A stretch of DNA of 61,954 nt. Origin: Rhizobiales bacterium CCH10-E5. Lineage in GTDB: Bacteria; Pseudomonadota; Alphaproteobacteria; Rhizobiales; Beijerinckiaceae. The DNA lies in the NCBI GenBank assembly GCA_001556125.1, contig LSIG01000177.1, forward strand, positions 1-61,954, read 5' to 3'. Within the stretch, counting starts at the first letter, position 1. Every line of letters starts with the position of its first letter. The notes under the pieces were generated by a model. It saw only the letters and a list, made by a program, of their open reading frames with translations, was not told where the DNA came from and searched no databases. The position numbers and the translations under genes were made by a program. Shown here piece by piece: positions 9,099-18,188 of the stretch.

Positions 9099-9692
9099 AT
9101 GAGCAGCGCCACGAAGTTCACCTTCGGGACGGATTTCCGCGAAGGTGGCCGCAGGGCGGCCGGCGAGGCCGACATCGCGGCTGCACGAGCCGAGGGTTTC
9201 GCGGCGGGGGTCGAGCAGGGGCGGCGTGAGGCCGAGGGGCAGCTCAACGGGCTGGTCGCCCAACTGGCGCGGGCGGCGGAGCGGCTCGTCGCGCAGGAGG
9301 CGACCCATGCGGCCGAGGTCGAAGCGCGGGCGGCCTATGTCGCCGTCGTCGCGGCGCGGGCCCTTGCGGGGGCCGCCCTGGGCGAGCGGCCGCTGGCGGC
9401 GCTGGAGAACGCGCTGCGCGAGTGCCTCGCCCATGCGCGGCAGGCGCCGCATCTGGTGATGCGGGTGAATGAAGGCGCTGTGGAAACGGCCGAGGCCCTG
9501 GTCCGGCGCCTCGCCCAGGAAACCGGCTTCGCCGGGCGCCTCGCGGTGCTGGGCGAGCCCGACATCGCGCCCGGGGACGGGCGCATCGAATGGGCCGAGG
9601 GTGGCTTCGTGATCGAGAGGGAGCGGCTCGGGCAACTGGTCGATCAGGCCGTGGCGACGGCTTTTCCCGGCTTCCGGCCCCCTGCGGAGTAA
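9099..9692 (+). CDS. fliH: flagellar export ATPase regulator FliH
   Basis: 197 residues from ATG 9099, two bases after the fliG stop. The frame stays open far upstream inside fliG, but only this start makes sense. The sequence shows a variable head, an Ala/Glu-rich helical middle (GFAAGVEQGRREAEGQLNGL, matching the FliH GxxxG region) and a C-terminal domain typical of FliH/HrpE. FliH holds FliI away from, or docks it to, the export gate and binds FliN, encoded next. Divergent primary sequence is normal for this family, so context carries part of the assignment. Confidence 0.85.
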   Translation: MSSATKFTFGTDFREGGRRAAGEADIAAARAEGFAAGVEQGRREAEGQLNGLVAQLARAAERLVAQEATHAAEVEARAAYVAVVAARALAGAALGERPLAALENALRECLAHARQAPHLVMRVNEGAVETAEALVRRLAQETGFAGRLAVLGEPDIAPGDGRIEWAEGGFVIERERLGQLVDQAVATAFPGFRPPAE

Positions 9693-9701
9693 GGACGAGC
9701 G

Positions 9702-10052
9702 ATGAGCACGGACAACGATCTCAAGCTGCCGCCTCTCAACCCGGCGGATCTCTCCTTCGACCACAACGACAGCTCGGTCGCGCGGTCGGGGCCGGTGCCG
9801 GTCAAAACGGCGGAGGATCTCGAACAGGTCTTCGACGTGCCGGTCAATGTCTCGGCCGTGCTCGGCTCCTCGAAGATCGCCGTTGGCGATCTGCTGCAGA
9901 TCGTGCCGGGCGCCGTGCTCGAACTCGACCGGCGCGTCGGCGAGGCGATCGACATCTTCGTCAACGAGCGCCTGGTGGCGCGCGGGGAGGTCGTCGTGGT
10001 GGAGGACCGGCTCGGCGTCACCATGACCGAAATCATCAAGGCCGACCGGTAA
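9702..10052 (+). CDS. fliN: flagellar motor switch protein FliN
   Basis: 116 residues. The SpoA/FliN domain covers the last 80 residues: VFDVPVNVSAVLGSSKIAVG, VPGAVLELDRRVGEAIDIFV and LVARGEVVVVEDRLGVTMTE. FliN forms the C-ring base and helps dock FliH/FliI. ATG 9702 follows an AGGA site. The upstream 35 residues are polar and variable as in other FliN proteins. Position between fliH and flbD is the usual one in Caulobacter-like clusters. Confidence 0.95.
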   Translation: MSTDNDLKLPPLNPADLSFDHNDSSVARSGPVPVKTAEDLEQVFDVPVNVSAVLGSSKIAVGDLLQIVPGAVLELDRRVGEAIDIFVNERLVARGEVVVVEDRLGVTMTEIIKADR

Positions 10053-10096
10053 GGCCCGGTTGACCTATCACGCAGTCACGCAGGAGGGCTTCAGCC

Positions 10097-11461
10097 ATGC
10101 GTCTCATCATCGCCGGCGGTCTCAAGGGGCAGCTCATCGCCGCCGCCAAGATCGCGATCGCGCATGGCGCCAACGTCACGCATACCGAAGGCCTGGAACA
10201 GACGCTGGCCGTGCTGCGGTCCAAGGGCGCAGACCTGCTCATGGTCGAGGTTGCGCTGCCGGTGGCGCAATTCGTCGCCGCGCTGGAAGCGGAGCGCATC
10301 CGCACGCCGATCGTCGCCTGCGGCACCTCGACCGACGCACGGGCGGCTGTCGCGGCGATCCAGGCCGGGGCGCGCGAATACGTTCCCCTGCCACCCGATC
10401 CCGAGCTGATCGCCGCCGTGCTGGAGGCCGTCGCGGCCGACCAGTCGAGCCTGATCTGGAAAGACCCGGCGATGGAGCGGGTGGTTCAACTCGCGGGCCA
10501 GATCGCGCGTTCGGACGCGCCTGTGCTGGTGACGGGCGAGAGCGGCACCGGCAAGGAGGTGATCGCCCGGCACCTGCACCAGAAGTCGCTGCGCAAGGAC
10601 AAGCCCTTCGTCGCGGTCAACTGCGCGGCCATCCCCGACAACCTGCTGGAGTCCGAGCTGTTCGGCCATGAGAAGGGCGCCTTCACCGGCGCCATCGCGC
10701 GGCGCATCGGCAAGTTCGAGGAGGCCAATGGCGGGACGCTGCTGCTCGATGAAATCTCGGAGATGGATGTCCGCCTGCAAGCCAAGCTCCTGCGGGCGCT
10801 GCAGGAGCGGATGATCGACCGGGTCGGCGGCACGACGCCGGTCAAGGTCGACCTGCGCATCATCGCCACCTCCAACCGCAATCTCGGCGATGCGGTACGC
10901 GAAGGCTCCTTCCGCGAAGACCTGTTCTACCGCCTCAACGTGGTGCATCTGCGGCTGCCGGCGCTGCGCGAGCGGCCTGGCGACATCCTCGCCCTGGCGG
11001 ATCATTTCGCTCGGAAATATGCCGAGCTGAACGGCATGCCGTTGCGCCCGATCGCGCCCGAGGCGCGCAAGCTGCTGCTCTCGAATGCCTGGCGCGGCAA
11101 TGTCCGCGAACTGGAGAACACGATCCACCGCGCCGTGCTGCTGGCGCGCGGCGCCGAGATTGGGCCTGAAGCGGTGATGACGCCCGAGGGCGAAACGCTC
11201 GGCCCAGCGGCCGGCCGCGACCCGGCCGCCCGCGCCGCGCAGACGGCGGAGGCCATGACACGGTCGCTCGTTGGCCACACCGTCGCCGATGTCGAGCGCG
11301 AGCTGATCCTCGACACGCTCGATCACTGCCTCGGAAACCGCACCCATGCGGCCAAGATCCTGGGAATCTCGATCCGCACCCTGCGCAACAAGCTGAGCGA
11401 GTACAGCTCAGCCGGTATTGCCGTGGCGGAGCCGGGTCAGGCGCGCGTCAGCGCGCTCTGA
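10097..11461 (+). CDS. flbD: sigma54-dependent flagellar regulator FlbD
   Basis: 454 residues. The N-terminal 115 residues fold like a receiver but the phospho-acceptor position reads MVEVALP, without Asp, as in FlbD-type regulators that work without phosphorylation. The AAA+ domain has Walker A GESGTGKE (about 149) and the sigma54-contact loop GAFTGA (about 195). It ends with [10 protein letters not shown] and a Fis-type helix-turn-helix ([18 protein letters not shown]). FlbD activates late flagellar genes and represses fliF in Caulobacter. A GGAGGG site precedes ATG 10097; it is last in the fliF operon, 44 bp after fliN. Confidence 0.93.
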   Translation: MRLIIAGGLKGQLIAAAKIAIAHGANVTHTEGLEQTLAVLRSKGADLLMVEVALPVAQFVAALEAERIRTPIVACGTSTDARAAVAAIQAGAREYVPLPPDPELIAAVLEAVAADQSSLIWKDPAMERVVQLAGQIARSDAPVLVTGESGTGKEVIARHLHQKSLRKDKPFVAVNCAAIPDNLLESELFGHEKGAFTGAIARRIGKFEEANGGTLLLDEISEMDVRLQAKLLRALQERMIDRVGGTTPVKVDLRIIATSNRNLGDAVREGSFREDLFYRLNVVHLRLPALRERPGDILALADHFARKYAELNGMPLRPIAPEARKLLLSNAWRGNVRELENTIHRAVLLARGAEIGPEAVMTPEGETLGPAAGRDPAARAAQTAEAMTRSLVGHTVADVERELILDTLDHCLGNRTHAAKILGISIRTLRNKLSEYSSAGIAVAEPGQARVSAL

Positions 11462-11473
11462 CCCGATCAGGTC

Positions 11474-11800
11474 TTACCAGTAGCGGCGCCGGTAATAGCG
11501 GGGGCGGGCGTAATAGCGCGGGCGGTAATAATAGCGCGGCCGCGGGCGGTAATAGTAGCGCGGCCGGGCGTAATAGCGCGGCCGGCGGCGGTAATAGTAA
11601 TATTGGCTGTAGTCGGCATCGGCCTTGTCCAGGCCATCCTTGACCTCCGCCGCGACGGCCTCCGCGTCGTTCGCAGAGGCCGGCTCCGGTTTCGCCTCGG
11701 GCCGTGTTGCCGGCTGGGCCGCCTCGGCCGCAGCGAGGCCGCCCAGGCTCGCGACGGCCATGCCGCCGATCAGAGACATGATGAACGAACGTCTGTCCAC
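11474..11800 (-). CDS. small secreted Tyr/Arg-rich protein with twin-arginine-like signal
   Basis: 108 residues from GTG 11800, chosen because GGAGG lies 5 nt upstream and it yields MDRRSFIMSLIGG, the same opening as its paralog at 13478-13777. The double Arg plus hydrophobic run and AEAA cleavage region suggest Tat export. Then comes a DKADADYSQ segment and a C-terminus made almost only of Tyr, Arg and Pro in short repeats (YYYRPR, YYARPR). No function is recognised; a surface-coating or cell-wall-binding role is conceivable. It converges on flbD with only 12 bp between stops. Confidence 0.7.
   Translation of the reverse strand: MDRRSFIMSLIGGMAVASLGGLAAAEAAQPATRPEAKPEPASANDAEAVAAEVKDGLDKADADYSQYYYYRRRPRYYARPRYYYRPRPRYYYRPRYYARPRYYRRRYW
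11476..11605. repeat. imperfect tandem repeat inside the Tyr/Arg-rich gene
   Basis: Units resembling GGGCGTAATAGCGCGG and GGGCGGTAATAGTAGCGC recur six to seven times. They encode the YYxRPR repeats on the minus strand. The repetition at DNA level suggests expansion by slippage or recombination. Confidence 0.7.
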
Positions 11801-11939
11801 GAGATCCTCCGCAGTGTCTGTCGCCACATCGTCCCCGGCATCCTAGGGCCAAGTCGGCGGTCCGGAATAATGCATTCGAATGATGCATTGTTCCGTTCGG
11901 TATCGGTTTCGGTGTCGGGGCTCCGATGGCGCGGTCCGC

Positions 11940-13391
11940 TTAGTCGGCCGCGTTCAAGGGGCGGGCGATGCTCTCAAGCGGCTGCCGCTCAGCCCGAATG
12001 GCGAAGCGGGCCGCGATCGCAGCCGCCGCCAGCATGAGCACGGCCCCGAACAGATAACCGCCGAAGACGCTGCCGCGGGAGCCGGTATCGATCAGAAAGC
12101 CAAACAGCCAGGGGCCGGCGACGCCGCCCACACCGGTGCCCACCGCGTAGAAAGCGGCGATCGCGAGCGCCCGCATCTCGACCGGGAACGTCTCGCTGAC
12201 GGTCAGATAGGCCGAACTCGCGGCTGCGGAAGCGAAGAAGAACACGACGCTCCAGCACAGGGTGAGCTGCTGCGCTGTCAGAAGATCGCGCCAGAAGAGA
12301 TAGCCGGTGCCGGTGAGGAGCAGGCCCGAAAGGGCGTAGGTCACGGCGATCATCGTGCGACGTCCGACCGTGTCGAAGAGCCGCCCGAGGATCAAAGGCC
12401 CGAGGAAATTGCCGGCCGCGAAGGGCAGGATGAACCAGCCGATCGACTGCGAGGGAACCTGGTAGAAGTCGGTCAGGATCAGCGCATAGGTGAAGAAGAT
12501 GGCATTGTAGAAGAAGGCCTGCGCGACCATCAGCGCCAGCCCGACCAGTGCGCGCGGGCGATGGACGACGAAGAGCACGTGAAAGACCTCGCGCAGCGGC
12601 GTCACCGCGCGGGGCCGCAAATGGGTCAGCGGGAGCGGTTCCTGCGGATCATGGCGGACGCCAGCGCGAGCCTCGATCGCTGCGACGATGGCTTCGGCCT
12701 CCTGCGTCCGGCCATGGCCGATGAGCCAGCGCGGGCTTTCGGGGATCCACTGCCGCAGCACGAGGATGATCAGCCCCAGCGCCGAGCCGATGAAAAAGGC
12801 AAGCCGCCAGCCGAGCTCGGGATCGATCACGGCGGGGTCGAGGAGAATGATCGCGCCCACGGCGCCCAGGGCCGCGCCGACCCAGAAGGACCCATTGATG
12901 ACAAGGTCGACCCAACCGCGGACGCGTGCGGGGACGAGTTCCTGAATGGTCGAGTTGATGGCCGTGTATTCGCCGCCGATGCCCATGCCGGTGAAGAAGC
13001 GGAAGACGATGAAGCTCCAGAAGTTCCAGGAGAAGGCGGTGGCTGCGGTCGCGGCGAGATAGACCAGCAGGGTGACGGTGAAGAGCTTCTTGCGACCGAG
13101 CCTGTCGGTCAGCCAGCCGAAGAAGAGCGCGCCGATGACGGCTCCGGCGAGATAGGCGGCTCCCGCCATTCCGACCTCGGTATTGCTGAAGCGCAGGACG
13201 GGGCTGTCCTTCAGCGCCCCGGAGACCGAGCCCGCGAGAGTGACTTCCAGCCCGTCGAGAATCCAGGTCACGCCGAGGGCGACGACGACGAGTGTATGAA
13301 AGGGCGACCAGGGCAGGCGGTCGAGGCGGGCGGGGATCGCGGTGGCGACCACGCCGGGTGCTGGCGCCGGAGTCGCGACGGGCTCTGCCAT
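11940..13391 (-). CDS. MFS transporter, sugar-porter type
   Basis: 483 residues with about 12 hydrophobic segments. Sugar-porter signatures are visible: GWLTDRLGRKKLF in loop 2-3, FFTGMGIGGEYTAINS, PESPRWLIGHGR in the central loop and RLFDTVGRRTMI in loop 8-9. This subfamily moves organic acids, sugars or aromatic compounds; the substrate cannot be read from sequence. It lies on the minus strand between two small paralogous secreted-protein genes and within the flagellar gene run, with no obvious link to motility. Confidence 0.88.
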   Translation of the reverse strand: MAEPVATPAPAPGVVATAIPARLDRLPWSPFHTLVVVALGVTWILDGLEVTLAGSVSGALKDSPVLRFSNTEVGMAGAAYLAGAVIGALFFGWLTDRLGRKKLFTVTLLVYLAATAATAFSWNFWSFIVFRFFTGMGIGGEYTAINSTIQELVPARVRGWVDLVINGSFWVGAALGAVGAIILLDPAVIDPELGWRLAFFIGSALGLIILVLRQWIPESPRWLIGHGRTQEAEAIVAAIEARAGVRHDPQEPLPLTHLRPRAVTPLREVFHVLFVVHRPRALVGLALMVAQAFFYNAIFFTYALILTDFYQVPSQSIGWFILPFAAGNFLGPLILGRLFDTVGRRTMIAVTYALSGLLLTGTGYLFWRDLLTAQQLTLCWSVVFFFASAAASSAYLTVSETFPVEMRALAIAAFYAVGTGVGGVAGPWLFGFLIDTGSRGSVFGGYLFGAVLMLAAAAIAARFAIRAERQPLESIARPLNAAD

Positions 13392-13436
13392 GCCAAGGGA
13401 CCTCCGGCTCCGCGGTCTGAAAACGCTGCCTCACGC

Positions 13437-13464
13437 AAAAGGGCGGCGGCCCAAGCCGCCGCCC
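13437..13464 (-). terminator. intrinsic terminator after the second Tat-type small gene
   Basis: On the minus strand GGGCGGCGGC and GCCGCCGCCC form a perfect 10-bp stem with a TTGG loop, followed by TTTT. It lies 14 bp past the stop of the 13478-13777 gene and separates it from the MFS gene. Confidence 0.85.
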
Positions 13465-13477
13465 CCGAGAACATTGT

Positions 13478-13777
13478 TCAGCGCACAATGACGCGGCGGC
13501 GGACGACCACCGGCCTGCGATAGCGGCGCGGACGGCGACGCACGATCACGCGCTCACGCACCACGACCGGCCGACGCGGACGGCGCACGACGCGCTCGCG
13601 CACGACGACCTGGCTGAAATCGGCGTCGGTCTTGTCCAGGGCCGCCTTGGTCGCGGCATCCAGATCCCCGGCCTTGACCGGCATCTCACCCTCAGCAGCC
13701 TGTGCGAGGGCAACACCGCCGACGCTGGCCGCGGCAATGCCGCCGAACAGGCTCAACACGAATGAACGTCTATCCAA
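13478..13777 (-). CDS. small secreted Arg/Val-rich protein, paralog of 11474-11800
   Basis: 99 residues from TTG 13777 (GGAGA about 7 nt upstream), giving MDRRSFVLSLFGG; an ATG at 13825 would add 16 residues. The N-terminus matches the paralog nearly residue for residue (DRRSF, S-L-x-G-G, A-S-x-G-G), and both share DKTDADFSQ/DKADADYSQ. The tails differ: this one is Arg/Val-rich (RRPRRPVVVRERV repeats) rather than Tyr-rich. Tat export is likely. Function unknown. Confidence 0.7.
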   Translation of the reverse strand: MDRRSFVLSLFGGIAAASVGGVALAQAAEGEMPVKAGDLDAATKAALDKTDADFSQVVVRERVVRRPRRPVVVRERVIVRRRPRRYRRPVVVRRRVIVR

Positions 13778-13921
13778 GGTCGTTCTCCAGTAGCTGTGGC
13801 TTTTCGAAAAAGCCCGGTCATCCACCCCGGTTCCAGTGGGCGGGCGGAATGGGGCCGCAGCGCGGCCATTCGATAACGGTCTGTTCAGGAAAGGGTTCCG
13901 GGGGGAACTAATCCGGTCTTC

Positions 13922-13937
13922 TTAACCACTCGTTCAC
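13922..13937 (+). promoter_or_regulatory. CtrA-like box upstream of flhA
   Basis: TTAA-N7-TTCA followed by CC differs from TTAA-N7-TTAA at one base. It lies 62 bp before the flhA ATG and 7 bp from the inverted repeat described next. Inferred from sequence only. Confidence 0.5.
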
Positions 13938-13943
13938 CCTAAG

Positions 13944-13962
13944 CCCGGCAAGAATTGCCGGG
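13944..13962. promoter_or_regulatory. perfect 8-bp inverted repeat, candidate FlbD operator
   Basis: CCCGGCAA-GAA-TTGCCGGG is a perfect palindrome with a 3-base spacer. Its left part matches the fliF upstream motif at 6239-6251 in 12 of 13 positions. It is 36 bp ahead of flhA ATG 13999. A transcription-factor dimer site is the simplest reading; an RNA hairpin in the flhA leader is an alternative. Confidence 0.5.
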
Positions 13963-13998
13963 TGCGTGCGCAGTTCGGCGCAGGGAGCGGGCTGGTCG

Positions 13999-16125
13999 AT
14001 GACGGATGTGACCACGGCAGCAGCGGCAGGCGGCGGCTTCGAGATGAGCCGGGGGGGGATGGGGAAACTCCTCAACCGCCCGGACCTGTTCCTGGCGATC
14101 GGCGTCATGGGCATCCTCGTGGTGCTCATCTTCCCGTTGCCGAGCCTACTGCTCGACATGCTTCTGGCGCTCTCGATCATCCTGTCGGTTCTCGTGCTGA
14201 TGACGGCGCTGTTCATCGAGGAGCCGCTGGAGTTCTCGGCTTTCCCGACGGTGCTGCTGATCGTCACCATGCTCCGGCTGGCGCTGAACCTTGCTTCGAC
14301 CCGCCTGATCCTCGCCCACGGGCATGAGGGCAGCGCGGCGGCCGGCCACGTCATCGAGGCCTTTGGCAATTTCGTGATGGGCGGCAATTTCGTGATCGGG
14401 GTGATCGTCTTCACCATCCTGATCATCGTGAACTTCGTCGTTATCACGAAGGGCTCGGGGCGCATCGCCGAGGTTGCGGCCCGTTTCGCGCTCGACGCGA
14501 TGCCCGGCAAGCAGATGGCGATCGACGCCGATCTCTCGGCGGGGCTGATCGACCAGGAGGTCGCCAAGACCCGGCGCAAGGCGCTCGAGGACGAGGCCAA
14601 CTTCTTTGGCTCGATGGACGGCGCCTCGAAATTCGTGCGCGGCGACGCTATCGCCGGCCTGCTCATCACCTTCATCAACGTGCTGGGCGGCATCATCATC
14701 GGCGTCGCGCAGCAGGGCATGGGCTTCGGCGACGCCGCCCGCGCCTATACGCAGCTGACCGTCGGCGACGGCCTCGTCAGCCAGATTCCGGCGCTCATCG
14801 TCTCGACCGCCGCGGGCCTGCTCGTGTCGAAATCGGGCGTGCGCGGCGCGGCCGACAAGGCGCTCGGCAAGCAGCTCTCCGGCTACCCGAAGGCGCTCGG
14901 CATGTCGGCGGCGGTGATGGCGCTGATCGCGATCCTCCCCGGCATCCCGATGCTGCCCTTCCTGGTGCTGGCGCTCGGCGCCGCCTGGCTCGCCCGCCAT
15001 TTCGGGCAGATCGCCAAGGCCAAGGAGGCGGAGGACGCCGATGCGGCCCAGGCAGCCTCGCCGCTACAGGCGGACGGCACGCCGAAGGAGGAAACGCTCA
15101 ACGATCTCCTCAAGCTCGACGAGCTCAAGATCGAGATCGGCTATGGGCTGCTGCCGCTGGTCAATTCGGCCGGCGGGCAGGACCGGCTGACCGACCAGGT
15201 GCGGGCGCTGCGCCGCCAGCTCGCCGCCGAACTCGGCTTCGTCATGCCGGCCGTGCGCATCGTCGACAACGTCCAGCTCGAGGCGAACCACTACTTCATC
15301 AAGATCAAGGAGATCGATGCCGGACACGGCATCGTCTATGCCGGCCAGTACATGGCGATGGACCCGATGGGCGGCAGCGTGAACCTGCCGGGCCACAACG
15401 TGCTGGAGCCCACCTTCGGCCTGCCCGCGACCTGGATCGACGGCGCGCTGCAGGACGAGGCGCAGTTGCGCGGCTATACCGTGGTCGATGCCGCGACGGT
15501 GATCTCGACGCATCTCACCGAGGTGCTCAAGTCGCACATGCCGGAGCTGCTCTCGCATGGCGAGGTGCAGAAGCTGCTGCGCGAGCTGCCGAAGGACCAT
15601 GCCGATCTCATCAAGGAGATCGTGCCGAGCCAGATCTCGACCACCGGCATTCAGCGCGTGCTGCAGCTCCTGCTCTCCGAACGCATCTCGATCCGGGACC
15701 TCGCCACCATCGTGGAGGGCATCGCCGAGGCTGCGGGCGGGCTCAAGAATCCGCGCGACATCGCCGAGCATGTCCGCATGCGGCTCTCGCGCCAGATCTG
15801 CGCGCAGTTCTCGAACGGGCAGGGCCTGCTGCCGATCATCACGCTCTCGCCGGCCTGGGAGAGCGTTTTCGCCGAGTCCATCATCGGCCAGGGCGAGGAT
15901 CGCCATCTCGCCATGCAGCCCTCGCGGCTGCAGGAGTTCGTCCATCAGGTGCGCGACAAGTTCGAGGATGCGGCGCGCATGGGCGAGATGCCGGCGCTCG
16001 TCACCTCCGGCATGGCGCGGCCCTTCGTGCGCCAGATCATCGAGCGCTTCCGGCGCGAGACGCCGGTGCTCTCGCAGGCCGAGATCCATCCGCGCGTGCG
16101 GCTGAAGACGGTCGGCACCGTCTGA
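13999..16125 (+). CDS. flhA: flagellar export gate protein FlhA
   Basis: 708 residues from ATG 13999; an earlier GTG at 13966 would run through the inverted repeat. The N-terminal half has about eight membrane helices with the FHIPEP core (PTVLLIVTMLRLALNLASTR, FVVITKGSGRIAEVAARFAL, DALPGK-type DAMPGKQMAID). The cytoplasmic half, from about 345, forms the substrate and chaperone docking domains. FlhA is the nonameric, proton-coupled export gate of the flagellar type III system. It is the only flagellar gene in its transcription unit here; an EamA gene follows after 85 bp. Confidence 0.97.
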   Translation: MTDVTTAAAAGGGFEMSRGGMGKLLNRPDLFLAIGVMGILVVLIFPLPSLLLDMLLALSIILSVLVLMTALFIEEPLEFSAFPTVLLIVTMLRLALNLASTRLILAHGHEGSAAAGHVIEAFGNFVMGGNFVIGVIVFTILIIVNFVVITKGSGRIAEVAARFALDAMPGKQMAIDADLSAGLIDQEVAKTRRKALEDEANFFGSMDGASKFVRGDAIAGLLITFINVLGGIIIGVAQQGMGFGDAARAYTQLTVGDGLVSQIPALIVSTAAGLLVSKSGVRGAADKALGKQLSGYPKALGMSAAVMALIAILPGIPMLPFLVLALGAAWLARHFGQIAKAKEAEDADAAQAASPLQADGTPKEETLNDLLKLDELKIEIGYGLLPLVNSAGGQDRLTDQVRALRRQLAAELGFVMPAVRIVDNVQLEANHYFIKIKEIDAGHGIVYAGQYMAMDPMGGSVNLPGHNVLEPTFGLPATWIDGALQDEAQLRGYTVVDAATVISTHLTEVLKSHMPELLSHGEVQKLLRELPKDHADLIKEIVPSQISTTGIQRVLQLLLSERISIRDLATIVEGIAEAAGGLKNPRDIAEHVRMRLSRQICAQFSNGQGLLPIITLSPAWESVFAESIIGQGEDRHLAMQPSRLQEFVHQVRDKFEDAARMGEMPALVTSGMARPFVRQIIERFRRETPVLSQAEIHPRVRLKTVGTV

Positions 16126-16210
16126 GCAGGCACCGGCGCCGGTTTCCACGGGGCGCCGATGCCGGCGGTGCAATGGTGGGGCCGGCGGGCCTCGCCTAAG
16201 ACGGCTGGGC

Positions 16211-17092
16211 ATGTCGCGCAACGCCTCACTCTTTGCCCTGCTCTGCCTCGTCTGGGGGCTGACCTTCCTGCCGGTCAGGATCGCCTCCGCGCACACCTCG
16301 CCGCTGCTGCTCGCCGCAGCGCGCTTCGTCATCGCGGGCGGGCTGCTGCTGCTCTGGGCCGGGCGGGATGCGGGCCAGGTTCCGCGCGCCGCCTGGCCGC
16401 GGCTGATCGGCACGGCGCTCCTGGTCAACACCGCCAATTACGCCTTCCTGTTCTGGGGCGCCGCCCATGCGCCCTCCGGCCTCTCGGCCATCGTCAACAT
16501 GGCGACGATCCCGATCTGGACGCTGATCGCGGTGCGGTTGATCGAAGGCGAGGCGATCACCGGGCGGCGGCTCCTGGCGATCGCGCTGGGGACGGCGGGG
16601 CTCGGCTTCCTCTTCGGGCAGCGCCTCGCCGGCGGGGTGGGCTCAGGTGACGCGCTGGAGGCCTGGGGGCTGGCCTCGGTCGCCTTCGGGACGCTGTGCT
16701 ACTGCATCGGCGCGGTGCTGAGCCGGCCGATCGCGGGGACGATGCCGACGCTGACGCTGGCGAGCTGGCAGACGGCGATCGGCGCGGCCGGGCTGATTGT
16801 CGTGACGCTCGCGCTGGAGCCCGTCGGCGCCGCCGAACTCGCGGGTTTGCTGGCCTGGCCCGTGGCGCCGGCGCTCGCCTTCCTGGTCGGGGCCGGCTCG
16901 CTGATCGGCTTCACCATCTTTATCCGGTTGCTGCGCGACTGGGGCGCCTTCGGAGCCGGGCTCTACGCCTTCGTCAGCCCGGTGATCGCGGTGATCGCCG
17001 GCGTGTTGCTGCTCGACGAGCCCTTCGGCCGCAGCGAGGCGATCGGCGCGGCGCTGATGTTCGCGGCCGCCGCGATCGCACTCCGACGCTGA
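16211..17092 (+). CDS. EamA/DMT-family transporter
   Basis: 293 residues with ten predicted hydrophobic helices in two repeated EamA halves. Halves are marked by LLALLCLVWGLTFLPVRIA-like opening residues and, in repeat two, SPVIAVIAGVLLLDEP near the C-terminus, the RhaT/EamA hallmark. Members export amino acids or metabolites across the inner membrane; no substrate can be assigned. It follows flhA on the same strand but belongs to no evident pathway. Confidence 0.87.
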   Translation: MSRNASLFALLCLVWGLTFLPVRIASAHTSPLLLAAARFVIAGGLLLLWAGRDAGQVPRAAWPRLIGTALLVNTANYAFLFWGAAHAPSGLSAIVNMATIPIWTLIAVRLIEGEAITGRRLLAIALGTAGLGFLFGQRLAGGVGSGDALEAWGLASVAFGTLCYCIGAVLSRPIAGTMPTLTLASWQTAIGAAGLIVVTLALEPVGAAELAGLLAWPVAPALAFLVGAGSLIGFTIFIRLLRDWGAFGAGLYAFVSPVIAVIAGVLLLDEPFGRSEAIGAALMFAAAAIALRR

Positions 17093-17150
17093 CGGGCATT
17101 GTCGCGCATCGGATGGCTCCGAAAACCGGGTCCCGACTTTAGGGGCGGTG

Positions 17151-18188
17151 CTAGGGCGGTGGGGCGATGCGGGTGTTTCGCCGGAGCTGGGCCCGCTCGA
17201 AGGCCAGCACCACCGGCAGCGACACGACCAGCGGGATGATGAGATAGAACATCCGCCAGATCAGCAGCGCGGCGAAGACGGCCGGCGCCGGCATGCCGGG
17301 CATCACCGCCAGAAACACCGCCTCCATCACGCCGACTCCGCCCGGGACCTGGCTGAGCAGCCCGGCCGAGAAGGAGAGCAGGAAGGCGCCGAGCACGATC
17401 ATGAAGCCCGGATTGCCCTGCTCCGGCAACGCGAAATAGATGATGCCGGCAGCGCCGGCGAGTTCGAGCGGGGCGGCGAGATATTGCCGGAAGACGATCG
17501 GCAGGCGCGGATAGATGATCTCGAGCTTGCCGAGGCGCAGCGGCCGGAATTTCAGCCAAGAGCCGATCGTGTAGAGCGCGACGAAGCCGAGCATGGCGAC
17601 GCCGATCAGCCGCGCGCCATTGTCGCCGATCGCGAACCAGGAGGAGAGCCGGCCGAGCGGGCGCAGGATCTCGGGCTCGTAGAGCAGGACGAGGCCCATC
17701 AGCAGGATCGTGCCGAAGGCGAAGGTGAAGGAGCAGAGCGCGACCAGCACCGCGACCTCGCCCGCGGTCAGCCCCTTCGCCGTATAGGCGCGGAAGCGCA
17801 CCATGCCGCCGGAGAACACAGAGGCGCCGATGTTGTGGGAGAGGGCGTAGGTGACGAAGGAGCAGACCGAGATGTAGAGCCAGGAGATGCCCTTCTCCTT
17901 GCCGAGATGGAGCAGGGCGATGCGGTCGTACCAGGCGAGGGCCGCATAGGCGACGAGGGTCGCGAGCGCAGCGTGGAAGAAGGCGTCGGTCGGGATCACC
18001 GCGATCTTCTGGCCGATGCGGCTGGCGACGATGCGCAGATTGTCCCAGAAACTGCCCTGGGCGAGCAGCGCCTCGATGGCGGCATCCGTCCCGGCCTCGG
18101 CCTTGAGCTTGTCCCAGAGCAGATCGACGGACCAGACGACCGCGACGAGCCCGATGATCGGCCACAGGTAATCCAGATATCGCTTCAT
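17151..18188 (-). CDS. lysylphosphatidylglycerol synthase-type flippase domain protein (UPF0104/YbhN)
   Basis: 345 residues, multi-spanning. Family signatures include ALSHNIGASVFSGGMVRFR and, later, QVPGGVGVMEAVFL, the G-G-x-G-x-x-E motif of the LPG_synthase_TM family. It corresponds to the membrane domain of MprF without the cytoplasmic aminoacyl-transferase domain, so it may flip or transport a lipid rather than aminoacylate it. Starts at ATG 18188 and is convergent with the EamA gene. Confidence 0.85.
   Translation of the reverse strand: MKRYLDYLWPIIGLVAVVWSVDLLWDKLKAEAGTDAAIEALLAQGSFWDNLRIVASRIGQKIAVIPTDAFFHAALATLVAYAALAWYDRIALLHLGKEKGISWLYISVCSFVTYALSHNIGASVFSGGMVRFRAYTAKGLTAGEVAVLVALCSFTFAFGTILLMGLVLLYEPEILRPLGRLSSWFAIGDNGARLIGVAMLGFVALYTIGSWLKFRPLRLGKLEIIYPRLPIVFRQYLAAPLELAGAAGIIYFALPEQGNPGFMIVLGAFLLSFSAGLLSQVPGGVGVMEAVFLAVMPGMPAPAVFAALLIWRMFYLIIPLVVSLPVVLAFERAQLRRNTRIAPPP

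Noticed and set aside
8409..9692. 427-residue plus frame
   Set aside because: The first 230 codons are an out-of-frame shadow of fliG; only the FliH part from 9099 is real.
11940..13523. long plus-strand frames opposite the MFS gene
   Set aside because: Acidic His/Asp/Gly-rich shadows typical of antisense GC-rich DNA; the MFS signatures on the minus strand decide.
3196..13998. sigma54 promoters before flagellar genes
   Set aside because: I looked for TGGCAC-N5-TTGC-like pairs with GG to GC spacing; the closest, near 5831, has wrong spacing. These early genes look CtrA-driven instead.
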